In this document: in pieces, positions 37,477-47,343 of the stretch | How positions within the stretch are numbered: the first letter of the stretch is position 1 | Layout: each line of letters begins with the position of its first letter | DNA from: JAEMQF01 sp963791595 | Lineage (GTDB): Bacteria > Pseudomonadota > Gammaproteobacteria > Burkholderiales > Burkholderiaceae_C | Reading direction: 5' to 3' | Assembly (NCBI GenBank): GCA_963791595.1 | Contig: CAWBTF010000036.1 | Location: 173,161-237,160 of the forward strand | DNA: 64,000 nt | Program-made: the position numbers and the translations under genes | Notes under the pieces: generated by a model | The model's database searches: none | Seen by the model: only the letters and a program-made list of their open reading frames with translations | Told to the model about the DNA's origin: nothing

Positions 37477-40327
37477 CAGCCGCGTCGGCAACGGCTGTGC
37501 GGGTGCCGACGTACTGCTACCAGTGCGTCGCCGGCCCGGACCTGTTGACCGTGAAGGTGGAGGGCGGCGTCGCCACCCAAGTCGAGCCCAACTTCTGCGC
37601 GGCCGGCGTGCACCCCGGCGGCGGCAAGGTGTGCGTGAAGGCTTACGGCCTGGTGCAGAAGACCTACAACCCGAACCGCGTGCTTCGCCCATGAAGCGCA
37701 GCAACCCGCGCAAGGGGCGTGGCGAGGACCCGGGCTTCGTGCCGATCACGTGGGACGAGGCGTTCGAGACAATCGCGGCGCGCCTGAACCATATCCGTCA
37801 ACAGGGCCTGACCGATGCGTCCGGCTATCCGCGCGTCGCAGCCAGCTTCGGCGGCGGCGGCACGCCGCAGTCGTACATGGGAACGTTCCCAGCCTTCCTG
37901 GCCGCGTGGGGGCCGATCGACTTCGGCCTGGGTTCGGGGCAGGGCGTGAAGTGTTATCACTCCGAACATCTGTACGGTGAGTTCTGGCACCGCGCCTTCA
38001 TCGTCTGCGCCGACACGCCGCTGTGCAATTACCTGATCTCGTGCGGCTCGAACATCGAAGCCGCCGGCGGCGTGGTCGGCGTGTGGCGCCACGCGAACGC
38101 GCGCGTGCGCGGCATGAAGCGCGTGCAGGTCGAGCCGCATCTGTCGGTCACCGGCGCCTGCTCGGCGCAATGGGTGCCGATCAAGCCGAAGACCGACGCG
38201 GCATTTCTGTTCGCGCTGATTCACGTGCTGCTGCATGAAGTGCCGCGGGAGCGCCTGGACCTGCCGTTCCTGGCCACGCGCACCGCGTCGCCGTACCTCG
38301 TTGGCGCCAACGGTTTCTACCTGCGTGACCGCGCGACGCGCAAGCCTCTGGTGTGGGACTTGGGCAGCGCAAGCGCAGTCGTGCACGACAGCGCCGGGCT
38401 GCGCGAGGCGCTCGAAGGCAGCTTCGAGGTCGACGCGGTCGAGATCGGCGCCGACGGCGAAGTGCTGGCCGACGGCCGCTTGCGGGGCACGACGGCGTTC
38501 ACGCGGCTCGCCGAGCACATGCGTGGCATGTCGCCCGAGGCGATGCAGGAGGTTTGCGACGTGCCGGCGGCGCAGATGCGCAACATCGCGCAGGAGTTCA
38601 TCGCCCACGCCTGCGTCGGCGAAACGATTCAGATCGACGGCCAGACGCTGCCCTACCGGCCGGTCGCGGTGACGCTGGGCAAGACAGTGAACAACGGCTG
38701 GGGCGGGTTCGAGTGCTGCTGGGCGCGCACCGTGCTCGCCACGCTCGTCGGCGCGCTCGAAGTTCCCGGCGGCACGCTGGGAACGACGGTGCGGCTCACG
38801 CGGCCGATGTCGGAGCGGTTGGACAGCGTGAAGCCCGGGCCCGACGGCTTCATGCACTACCCGCTCAATCCCACGGACCAGGCGCATTGGTCGGCGTCAC
38901 CGAACATCCGCAACGCCTACCGCACGATGGTGCCGCTCGCCGCCGACGGGCCGTGGAGCCAGGCGCTGGGGCCGACGCATTTTTCCTGGATGTTCATGGA
39001 CGAAACGCCGCACGGCCTGCCGCGCGTCACGCCGCCCGACGTGTGGTTCGTCTACCGCACGAACCCGGCGATTTCGTTCTGGGACACGCAGGCGCTGGGC
39101 GAGAAGATGGCGCGCTTTCCGTTCGTCGTCGCCTTCGCGTACACGCGCGACGAGACGAACCACTTCGCCGATCTGCTGCTGCCCGACGCGACGGACCTCG
39201 AGAGCCTGCAGCTGATCCGCATCGGCGGCACGAAATACGTCGAGCAGTTCTGGGACCACCAGGGTTATGCGCTGCGCCAGCCGGCGGTGGCGGCGCTTGG
39301 CCAGGCGCGCGACTTCACCGACATTGCGACCGAACTCGCACGCCGCACCAGCCTGACGGCAAAGTACAACGGGGCGATCAACAAGGGCGCGGGCGGCGTG
39401 CCGTTGAAGGGCAAGCACGGCGACTTCTCGCTCGATCTCGAGCAGGTTCACAGCCGCGAGCAGATCTGGGGCGCGGTGTGCCGCGCCGCGAGCGCCGATG
39501 TGAGCGACGGCGCGCATTCGAACGGGCTGGATTGGTGGAAAGAGCAGGGTCTGGCGACCAAGCCTTTCCCGCGGAGCAACTGGTACCTGCTGCCCACGCT
39601 CATGAAACACGGGTTGCGTTTCGAGCTGCCATACCAGGAGCGGCTGCTGCGCGTTGGCACCGAGCTGGGCCGGCGCCTGCACGAACACGGCATGCACTGG
39701 TGGGACGAGCAACTGAAAGAGTACCAGGCGCTGCCCGTCTGGAAGGACTTCCCCGCGATCTGGGAAGCCAGCATCGGCGAGAGCGGCGGGCGTCCGCAGG
39801 ACTATCCGTTCTGGCTGCTCACCGCGCGCAGCATGCAGTACGCGTGGGGCGGCAACGTCGGCATGCAGCTGATCAAGGAAGTGGCCGACAACGTGGCGGG
39901 GCACCGCGGCGTGATCATCAACACGGGAGCGGCGGGCAAGCTCGGCATCGAGGATGGAGACGCAATCGAGATCTCGACGCCGCAGCGCAGCGTTCATGGC
40001 CGGGCCGTGTTGCGGCAAGGGATCCGCCCCGACACGCTGCTGCTGATCGGCCAGTTCGACCATTGGGCGACGCCGTTGGCCAAGGACTTCGGCGTGCCGA
40101 GCCTGAACTCGCTGGCGACGATGTCGATGGTGCAGACCGATGCCACCGGGTCGGGGGCGGACATCGTGCGGGTGAAGATTGAACGTGCGGCGGTTGACCC
40201 AAGCGCGGGCGCGGCGCCGGGGCACGGCCCCCCGAGTCATCCCGGCGCACGCCGGGATCCACTGTCGAGACGGCATGCGGTGGATCCCGGCGTGCGCCGG
40301 GATGACAAGGGTACGAGGTCATCATGA
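37473..40327 (+). CDS. padB: PadB-like molybdopterin oxidoreductase (phenylacetyl-CoA:acceptor), one frameshift
   Basis: Large catalytic subunit of a bis-MGD molybdoenzyme, about 950 residues. Residues 1-70 hold the Fe-S and N-terminal segment (TYCYQCVAG, KVCVKAYGLVQKTYNPNRV). The rest contains the Mo-bis-MGD domains (TWDEAFETIAARL, LISCGSNIEAAGG, NTGAAGKLGIEDGDAIEIST). The organisation with a ferredoxin-like and a membrane subunit, next to a phenylacetate-CoA ligase, points to PadB, which oxidises phenylacetyl-CoA to phenylglyoxylate. One base is missing at about 37691 (CGCCC-ATG), splitting VLRP from MKRSNPRKG; the stop and the next ATG overlap. The last ~40 codons are supplied by a REP-like palindrome. 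Confidence 0.68.
40236..40306. repeat. REP-like palindrome, copy 1
   Basis: Two 27-bp arms (40236-40262 and 40280-40306) are perfect reverse complements separated by 17 bp. Each arm is itself near-palindromic around CCCGGCG...CGCCGGG, starting GTCATCCC and ending GGATCCAC. It lies within the 3' end of the padB-like frame and changes its C-terminus. Copy 2 at 43257 has identical arms. Confidence 0.85.
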
Positions 40328-40977
40328 CCCGTTGGGCGATGGTTGCGGACCTGCGGCGCTGCGTCGGCTGCCAGACCTGTACCGCGGCGTGCCGGCATGC
40401 GAACGCCACGCCGCCCGGCGTGCAGTGGCGGCGTGTGCTCGACATGGAGTTCGGCGAGTATCCCGACGTGCAGCGCGCCTTCGTTCCGGTGGGTTGCCAG
40501 CATTGCACCGACCCGCCGTGCCTGGACGTCTGCCCGACGACGGCGACCAAGAAACGCGCCGACGGCATCGTCACGATCGACTACGACCTTTGCATCGGCT
40601 GCGCGTACTGTGCCGTCGCCTGCCCATACCAGGCGCGCTACAAGACCGATCGCGCAAGCTTCGCGTATGGCGCGCCGACGGCAGAAGAGGCGCAACGTCA
40701 CGACGAGGCGCGCCTGGCCGTCGCGACCAAGTGCACGTTCTGCGTCGACCGCATTGACGCGGGTCTGGCGTCAGGCCTGCAACCCGGTGTCGACCCGCCA
40801 GCCACTCCCGCCTGCGTGAACGCGTGCATCGCGCAGGCGCTGGCATTCGGCGACCTGGACGATCCGCAGAGCAACGTCTCGACGCTGCTCGATCAGAACC
40901 AGTACTTCCGCATGCACGAAGAGCTGGGCACGGGCCCGGGCTTCTTCTACCTGTGGGACAAGGGGGTACACACGTGA
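40324..40977 (+). CDS. padC: PadC-like 4Fe-4S electron-transfer subunit
   Basis: A 217-residue ferredoxin-like subunit. It has four Cys groups for four [4Fe-4S] clusters: CVGCQTCTAAC, CQHCTDPPCLDVCP, CIGCAYCAVACP and CTFCVDRI...CVNAC. This is the DmsB/NrfC layout. It carries electrons between the molybdenum subunit and the membrane anchor. Its ATG overlaps the padB-like stop (ATGA) and its stop overlaps the GTG of the anchor gene (GTGA), so the three are tightly coupled. The size agrees with the ~27-kDa PadC subunit. Confidence 0.78.
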   Translation: MTRWAMVADLRRCVGCQTCTAACRHANATPPGVQWRRVLDMEFGEYPDVQRAFVPVGCQHCTDPPCLDVCPTTATKKRADGIVTIDYDLCIGCAYCAVACPYQARYKTDRASFAYGAPTAEEAQRHDEARLAVATKCTFCVDRIDAGLASGLQPGVDPPATPACVNACIAQALAFGDLDDPQSNVSTLLDQNQYFRMHEELGTGPGFFYLWDKGVHT

Positions 40978-41807
40978 CTTACGGCCCGAACCCCTGGCAG
41001 CAAGCCCATTGGGACTGGCGCGCCGCGGGCAATTTCATGTGCGGCGGCGCGGGCGGCGGGTTGATCGTGCTCACGGTCGCATCCGGCGCTCAAGGCCTGG
41101 AGCTGGCCGCGCTGCTGCTCGGCGGCATTGCGCTGGTGGGCGCCGGGCTGCTCTGCGTCTGGTTGGAGATCGGCCGGCCTCTGCGCGCCTTGCATGTGTT
41201 CTTCAATCCGCGCACGTCGTGGATGACGCGCGAGGCCATCGTCGCGGCGGGGCTGATGCCTGTCGTGCTCGCGACCGCGGCGGGCCTGACCTCGTATCGC
41301 TGGCTCGCCGCCGTGCTGGCGCTGGGCTTCGTCTATTGCCAGGCGCGCATCGTGCAAGCCGCCAAAGGCATTCCGGCGTGGCGCGAGCCGCGCATCGTGC
41401 CGCTGCTCGTGCTCACCGGTCTGGCCGCGGGCGCGGGCTTGTTGCTGCTGGCGCGGCCGGCGCTGTTCGAGGGCAGGCTGCTGCTGCTCGGGCTGGCCGC
41501 CGCGCTGGTGCTTGCGCGTGCGCTCGCGTGGCAGCTCTATCGGCAGCGCCTGGCAGCGCGCATGCCGGAGGCGCTCGGCGCTGCGGGCCGCAGGCTGACG
41601 CAAGCCGGTTCGGTCGTTCCGCTGCTGCTGCTCGGCTTGCTGGGCAGCGGTCTTGCCGGGGGTGTGCTCGGCCAGGTGCTGAGCGCTGCCGCGGGGGCGC
41701 TGATCGTCGGCACCGGCGCTTGGCTCGGCTTCACGCTGATCACGCGTGCCGGTTTCAACCAGGGTTTCGCGCTCGCGCACCTGCCGGTGCGCGGCGTGCG
41801 CCGTTGA
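40974..41807 (+). CDS. padD: PadD-like membrane anchor (DmsC/NrfD type)
   Basis: A 277-residue protein with about eight hydrophobic segments and the DmsC/NrfD-like start WDWRAAGNFMCGGAGGG. Helices alternate with LEIGRPLRALHVFFNPRTSWM, a quinone-site type loop. It anchors the PadBC module in the inner membrane and passes electrons to the quinone pool. It starts with GTG overlapping padC. Confidence 0.75.
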   Translation: MTYGPNPWQQAHWDWRAAGNFMCGGAGGGLIVLTVASGAQGLELAALLLGGIALVGAGLLCVWLEIGRPLRALHVFFNPRTSWMTREAIVAAGLMPVVLATAAGLTSYRWLAAVLALGFVYCQARIVQAAKGIPAWREPRIVPLLVLTGLAAGAGLLLLARPALFEGRLLLLGLAAALVLARALAWQLYRQRLAARMPEALGAAGRRLTQAGSVVPLLLLGLLGSGLAGGVLGQVLSAAAGALIVGTGAWLGFTLITRAGFNQGFALAHLPVRGVRR

Positions 41808-41823
41808 CGGCGAAGGAGGCTCC

Positions 41824-43203
41824 ATGGCTGCGAGTGCGGTTGCGAGTGCGGTTGCAGGTGCCAGAGCAGAAGTCGGCATCGGCGTCTCAAACAGCGGGCG
41901 TCGCTACTACCACGCCGCGCTCGAGACCCTGTCGCGCGGCGAACTCGAAGCGCTGCAATTCGAGCGCCTGCGCGACACGCTGCGCAACGCCTACGAACAC
42001 GTGCCCACGCACCGCGTGCGCATGGCGGCGGCGGGCGTGCACCCCGACGACGTGCTGTCGCTCGACGACGTGCCACGCCTGCCGTTCACGCTGAAGGCCG
42101 ACCTTCGCGAACACTATCCGTTCGGCATGTTTGCGCGCCCGTGCCATGAACTGGCGCGGCTGCACGCGTCGTCGGGAACGACCGGCAAGCCCACCGTGGT
42201 GGGCTACACGCGCGACGACATCGACACCTGGGCCGACCTGATGGCGCGCTCCCTGGTCTGCGCCGGTGCCCGGCCCGGCGACGTGGTGCACAACGCCTAC
42301 GGCTACGGCCTGTTCACCGGCGGCCTGGGTGCGCATTACGGCGCCGAGCGGCTGGGTGCCGTGGTCGTGCCGATGTCGGGCGGCTCCACCGAACGCCAGG
42401 TGGCGCTGATCATGGACTTTCGCGCGCGCGTGCTGTGTGCCACGCCGTCGTACGCGCTGGCGATCGCCGAAGTGGCCGAGGCGCAGGGAGTGGACCTGCG
42501 CAAGAGTGCGCTCGAAATCGGCCTGTTCGGCGCCGAGCCGTGGAGCCAGGCGCTGCGCAGCGAGATCGAGGCGCGCATCGGATTGAGGGCGGTCGACATC
42601 TACGGCCTGTCGGAAATCATGGGCCCGGGCGTGGCCTGCGAATGCGAGTGCCAGAACGGCCTGCACGGCTGGGAAGATCACTTCCTGTTCGAGGTGATCG
42701 ACCCCGAGACGCACCGCGTGCTGCCCGAGGGCGTGGCCGGCGAGCTCGTGATCACGACGCTGACGAAACAGGCGCTGCCGATGCTGCGCTACCGCACGCG
42801 CGACATCACGCGTCTGACCCGCGCGCCTTGCGACTGCGGCCGCACCCACCTGCGGCTGCTGCGCATCACCGGGCGCGACGACGACATGCTGATCATCCGC
42901 GGTGTGAACGTCTATCCGTCGCAGATCGAAGCCGTGCTGATCGGCCAGCACGCGATCACGCCGCACTACCAACTCGTCGTGCAGCGCCGCGGCGCTCTCG
43001 ACGAGGTGAGCATCGAAGTCGAAGCGCAGCCGGGCGTTCCGGTCGAATCGTTCGCCGCAATCGCGCACGACGTGGCGCACCACATCAAGTCGCAGATCGG
43101 CATCACGACCGAGGTGCTGATCAAGTCGCCGGGCGCGATCCCGCGTTCGATGGGCAAGGCGGTGCGGGTGCGCGACCTGAGGCCGAAAGCAGACTCGAAT
43201 TAG
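41824..43203 (+). CDS. paaK: Phenylacetate-CoA ligase
   Basis: A 459-residue AMP-forming ligase that activates phenylacetate (or 4-hydroxyphenylacetate) with ATP and CoA. Typical motifs are YEHVPTHR, the phosphate-binding SSGTTGKPTVVGYT, DIYGLSEIMGPGVA, and RSDD-like ITGRDDDMLIIRGVNVYPSQIE. The sequence is of the PaaK/PadJ type and not a benzoate-CoA ligase. A perfect AAGGAGG lies 6 bp before the ATG. The N-terminal 20 residues (Ala/Val repeats) look dispensable. It provides the substrate for the PadBCD-like enzyme upstream. Confidence 0.88.
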   Translation: MAASAVASAVAGARAEVGIGVSNSGRRYYHAALETLSRGELEALQFERLRDTLRNAYEHVPTHRVRMAAAGVHPDDVLSLDDVPRLPFTLKADLREHYPFGMFARPCHELARLHASSGTTGKPTVVGYTRDDIDTWADLMARSLVCAGARPGDVVHNAYGYGLFTGGLGAHYGAERLGAVVVPMSGGSTERQVALIMDFRARVLCATPSYALAIAEVAEAQGVDLRKSALEIGLFGAEPWSQALRSEIEARIGLRAVDIYGLSEIMGPGVACECECQNGLHGWEDHFLFEVIDPETHRVLPEGVAGELVITTLTKQALPMLRYRTRDITRLTRAPCDCGRTHLRLLRITGRDDDMLIIRGVNVYPSQIEAVLIGQHAITPHYQLVVQRRGALDEVSIEVEAQPGVPVESFAAIAHDVAHHIKSQIGITTEVLIKSPGAIPRSMGKAVRVRDLRPKADSN

Positions 43204-43256
43204 CGACGTTCTTCAGCCGCCACGGTCAAGCCATGCGTGAATCCACCATCACAACC

Positions 43257-43356
43257 GTCATCCCGGCGCACGCCGGGATCCACGGCATGAAGGTCTGCGA
43301 GCGTGCAGCGAAAACATTGGCCCCCACGGGTGGATCCCGGCGTGCGCCGGGATGAC
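43257..43356. repeat. REP-like palindrome, copy 2
   Basis: The same 27-bp arms as copy 1 (43257-43283 and 43330-43356), here 46 bp apart, in the gap between paaK and the reductase genes. With copy 1 it brackets padC-padD-paaK. Confidence 0.85.
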
Positions 43357-43386
43357 CGATGGGTGGCGTCGAAAACAGAAAACACC

Positions 43387-46276
43387 ATGAGCAAACGCCT
43401 GCTGAAACTGAACGTCAACGGCCGCCACCGCGAAGATGCAGTGGCGGATCACACGCTGCTGCTCGACCACCTGCGAGAAACGATCGGCCTGACCGGCACG
43501 AAACAAGGTTGCGACGGCGGCGAATGCGGTGCCTGCACCGTGCTCATCGATGGTGAACCGCGCTTGTCGTGCATCACGCTCGCCGCAAGCTGCGAAGGGC
43601 GCAGCGTCGAGACGATCGAAGGCCTGGCGAGCGACGGCCGGATGAGCCGCTTGCAACGCGCGTTCCATGAAAAGCTGGGAACGCAATGCGGCTTCTGCAC
43701 GCCTGGAATGATCATGGCGGCCGAGGCGCTGCTGCGGCGCAATCCGGCGCCGAGCGAGGCGCAGATTCGTGACGCGCTATCGGGCAATCTCTGCCGCTGC
43801 ACCGGCTACGTGAAGATCATCGAATCGGTGCAGGCGGCGTGCGCTGGTGAACCGTCCGCGTGTGAGTGCGCGAGTGCGGTTGCCGACACCGGCACGTCGG
43901 CAGAGACGGCGCAACCAGCTGTAGGACCCCGCCACGCCGTAGGCGAGCGCACGCCGCTCATCGACGGCATCGACAAAGTCACCGGCCGCGCGCGCTACAC
44001 CGCCGACTTGCCGTTTCAGGGAGCGCTCGTCGGGCGCATCTTGCGCAGCCCGGTCGCGCATGGCGTGATCCGCTCGATCGATACCGCCGCCGCGCGCGCG
44101 ATTCCCGGCGTGCGTGCCGTGATCACCGGCGCGGACTTCGCCGCGCCGTATGGCGTGATCCCGATCGCGCAGAACGAATGGCCGCTGGCGCGCGACAAGG
44201 TGCGCTATCGCGGCGAGCCGCTGGTGGCGGTGGCCGCGGTCGACGAGGCCACCGCCGACGCAGCGTTGGCCGCGATCAAGCCTCGACATCGAGCCCCTGC
44301 CGGCTTACTTCAGCGCCGCCGACGCGCGCGCGCCCGATGCGACGCTGCTGCACGACAACAAGCGCGGCAATATCGAGCGCGACGTCGAGCAGACCTTCGG
44401 CGAGGTCGACAGCCGGCTTTGCCGCTGCCGACCTGATGCGCGAGCAGACGCTTCCACTACGCCGAGGTCGCGCATGGGCAGATCGAACTGAACGCGTCGG
44501 TGGCGAGTTTCGAGCCCGAGACGCAGCGCCTGACGATTCACTCGGTGACGCAGGTGCCGTACTACCTGCACCTGACGATCGCCCAATGCCTGGGAATCGA
44601 CAGCGCCCAAGTCCGCGTCATCAAACCGTTTGTCGGCGGCGGCTTCGGGCACCGCGTCGAGCCTCTCAACTTCGAGATGATCACCGCGGCGCTGGCGCGC
44701 GCCGCCGGCGGCACGGTGAAGCTGGAACTCACGCGTGAAGAATGTTTTCTCACGCACCGCGGCCGGCCCGAGACCGACATTCGCCTCAAGCTCGGTATGA
44801 AGCGCAGCGGCGAAATCACTGCGGTCGATTGCGACATCACTCAGCGCGGCGGCGCTTACGGCGGCTACGGGCTGGTGACGATCCTCTACGCCGGCGCGCT
44901 GCTGCACGCGCTGTACCGCCTGGCCGCCGTGCAGTACCGCGGCCACCGCGTCTACACGAATACGCCGCCTTGCGGTGCGATGCGCGGCCATGGCGCCGTC
45001 GACGCGCGCCATGCGTTCGAGTCGCTGCTCGACAGCATGGCGCTCGAGTTGCGCCTCGATCCGTTCGCGCTCCGCCGCGCGAACCTGATCGCGCCGCCCT
45101 GGCGCACGTTGAACGACCTGCAGGTCAATTCGTATGGTCTGCCCGCGGCGCTCGATTGGGTGCAGCAGGCCTCTGGCTGGGATTCGCGGCGCGGCAAGCT
45201 GCGTGCGCAGCGATGGTCTGAAGCGGGGCCTGGGCCTGGCATGCTCGCATTACGTGTCGGGCTCGGCCAAACCTGTTCACTGGAGCGGCGAGCCGCACGC
45301 CGTGGTGAACCTCAAGCTCGATTTCGACGGCAGCGTGACGGTGCTCACCGGCGCGTCCGACATCGGCCAGGGCTCGTCGACGCTGCTCGCGCAGGTGGTC
45401 GCCGAGGTGCTGATGCTGCCGATGGCGCGCATCCGCGTCATCGCGACCGACAGCGCGCTCACGCCGAAAGACAACGGCTCGTATTCGTCGCGCGTCTCGT
45501 TCATGGTCGGCAACGCCGCGCTGCGTGCAGCGCAGGAACTGAGGCGCTTGCTGATCGATGCGGCGGCAAAACGGCTGAAGGTGAATGCCGAGCAGATCGA
45601 CTGGCTGGGCGAACGCTGCGTGGTCAGCGGCACCGACCAGGGACTCGACTTTTCGGAAGTGGTGGGCGCCGCGCTGATTGATGCCGGCACGTTGACGGTC
45701 AAAGGCACCTGGTCGACTCCACCCGAAACGCAAGGCGGCAAGTTCCGCGGCGCCGCCGTGGGTTCCACGGCGGGCTTCTCGTACGCGGCGCAAGTGGTCG
45801 AGGTTGCCGTGGACGAAGAGACCGGCGTCGTGCGCGTCGAGCGCGTCTGGGTCGCGCACGACTGCGGCTTCGCCATCAACCCGCTCGCCGTGGAAGGCCA
45901 GGTGCAGGGCGCCGTGTGGATGGGCATGGGCCAGGCGCTGTCGGAAGCCACGCAGTACCACGACGGGCTGCACCTGCGCGCGAACCTGCTCGACTACCGG
46001 ATTCCGACGATCGCCGAATCGCCGCCGATCGTCGTGAAGCTGATCGAATCGAACGATCCGCTCGGACCGTTCGGCGCGAAGGAAGCGAGCGAAGGTGCGC
46101 TGCACGGCTTCGCGCCTGCACTCACGAACGCGATCTTCGACGCGACCGGCATCCGCCTCACCGAATTGCCGGTGACGCCCGACCGTTTGCTCGATGCGCT
46201 TCAGGCGAAGCAGCGCGAAGCGCGGCTGCAAGCGCGGCGCAGTGCGAGCGTGGCGCCGGTGGCGGAAAGGGTGTGA
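43387..46276 (+). pseudogene. hcrCA: 4-Hydroxybenzoyl-CoA reductase, small and large subunits fused; four frame breaks as read
   Basis: Residues 1-about 160 are the [2Fe-2S] subunit (GCDGGECGACTVLIDGEPRL, CGFCTPGM, NLCRCTGY). A ~30-residue linker leads in the same frame into the molybdenum subunit (ERTPLIDGIDKVTGRARYTA). The large part has FVGGGFGHRVEP, CGAMRGHGAVDARHAFE and the catalytic-Glu region FGAKEASEGALHGFAP. Normally these are separate genes (hcrC, hcrA). Single extra bases at about 44281, 44412, 44452 and 45208 break the frame while the protein stays conserved, so errors are likely. The complex reductively removes the 4-hydroxyl of 4-hydroxybenzoyl-CoA, giving benzoyl-CoA. Confidence 0.75.
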
Positions 46277-46278
46277 GC

Positions 46279-47343
46279 ATGCCGCATTTGAGCGAGTTCG
46301 AGTTCAAGCGCGCGACGAGCGTGGCGCAAGCTGTCGAATGGCTCGCCGCCGACCCGCGCGCCAGGCTGCACGCCGGCGGCACCGACCTGCTGCCGAACCT
46401 GCGGCGGGGCGTCGAGCAAGCGCCGGTGCTGATCGACCTCGGCGCGGTGCACGGCCTGTCCGATATCGCACTCACCGAGACCGGTGTGGTGTTGGGTGCT
46501 CGCGTGACGCTCGCGCAACTCGCCAAGGATCCGACGATCGCTGGGCAGTGGCCGGTGCTCGCCGAAGCAGCAAGCGCCGTCGCTGGCCCGGCGCACCGCA
46601 GCGTGGCGACGCTCGGCGGCAACCTGTGCCTGGACACGCGCTGCGTGTTCTACAACCAGAGCGTGTGGTGGCGCGCCGCGAATCAGCATTGTCTGAAATC
46701 CGGCGGCGACATCTGCCATGTCGCGCCGCAGGGCCGGCACTGCCACGCCGCGTTCTGCGGCGACATGGCGCCTGTCTTGCTGGTGTTCGGCGCCGAGGTG
46801 GACCTGGTCAGCGCGCGCGGCGAGCGGCGTATTCCTCTGGCCGACCTGTACCGCGACGACGGCGCCGCGCACTTGCGGATCGAACGCGACGAAGTGCTGA
46901 CCGCCGTGCGCGTGCCGGCACTGCGGCCGGGCCAGCGCTGCGGCTATCGCAAGGCGCGCACACGCGCCGCGATGGACTTCCCGCTCGCCGGTGTGGCGGT
47001 GGCGCTCACGCTGCACGACGGCACCAGCGGCGTGCGCGGCGCAATCGCCGACTTGCGCATCGGCATCACCGGAACCAATTCGCAGCCCTTGCTGCTCGCC
47101 GGCTGCGAAGCGTTCACCGGCCGGCGCGTCGACGCCGAAGGGCTGGTGCAGCTGGGCAAGCTCGTGCAGAAACAGGTGAGCCCGATGCGCAGCACGGCGA
47201 CGCCGGCCAACTACCGGCGCCTGGCCGCGGCCGCACTGACGCTGCGCCTGGTGCGCGAACTCGCGGGCGGGCAGGGCGCTGCGGTGAGTGATGCAGCGCA
47301 GCGAGCACGCTCTTCGAACAATCAGATGCGAGCCGGACGATGA
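46279..47343 (+). CDS. hcrB: 4-Hydroxybenzoyl-CoA reductase, FAD and [4Fe-4S] subunit
   Basis: A 354-residue CutM-type FAD subunit with AGGTDLLPNLRRG and SVATLGGNLCLDTRC. An inserted loop of about 40 residues holds Cys positions in TRCVFYNQ, NQHCLKSGGDICHVAP and RHCHAAFCGDMAP. This loop and its extra [4Fe-4S] cluster are the hallmark of HcrB against ordinary xanthine-oxidase FAD subunits, and let electrons flow in the reductive direction. It is 2 bp behind the fused hcrCA frame and overlaps the next gene as ATGA. Confidence 0.88.
   Translation: MPHLSEFEFKRATSVAQAVEWLAADPRARLHAGGTDLLPNLRRGVEQAPVLIDLGAVHGLSDIALTETGVVLGARVTLAQLAKDPTIAGQWPVLAEAASAVAGPAHRSVATLGGNLCLDTRCVFYNQSVWWRAANQHCLKSGGDICHVAPQGRHCHAAFCGDMAPVLLVFGAEVDLVSARGERRIPLADLYRDDGAAHLRIERDEVLTAVRVPALRPGQRCGYRKARTRAAMDFPLAGVAVALTLHDGTSGVRGAIADLRIGITGTNSQPLLLAGCEAFTGRRVDAEGLVQLGKLVQKQVSPMRSTATPANYRRLAAAALTLRLVRELAGGQGAAVSDAAQRARSSNNQMRAGR

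Noticed and set aside
43387..47343. Xanthine dehydrogenase or CO dehydrogenase as identity of the molybdenum/FAD cluster
   Set aside because: The FAD subunit carries the extra Cys-rich [4Fe-4S] loop specific to 4-hydroxybenzoyl-CoA reductase, and the neighbours are aromatic-CoA genes.
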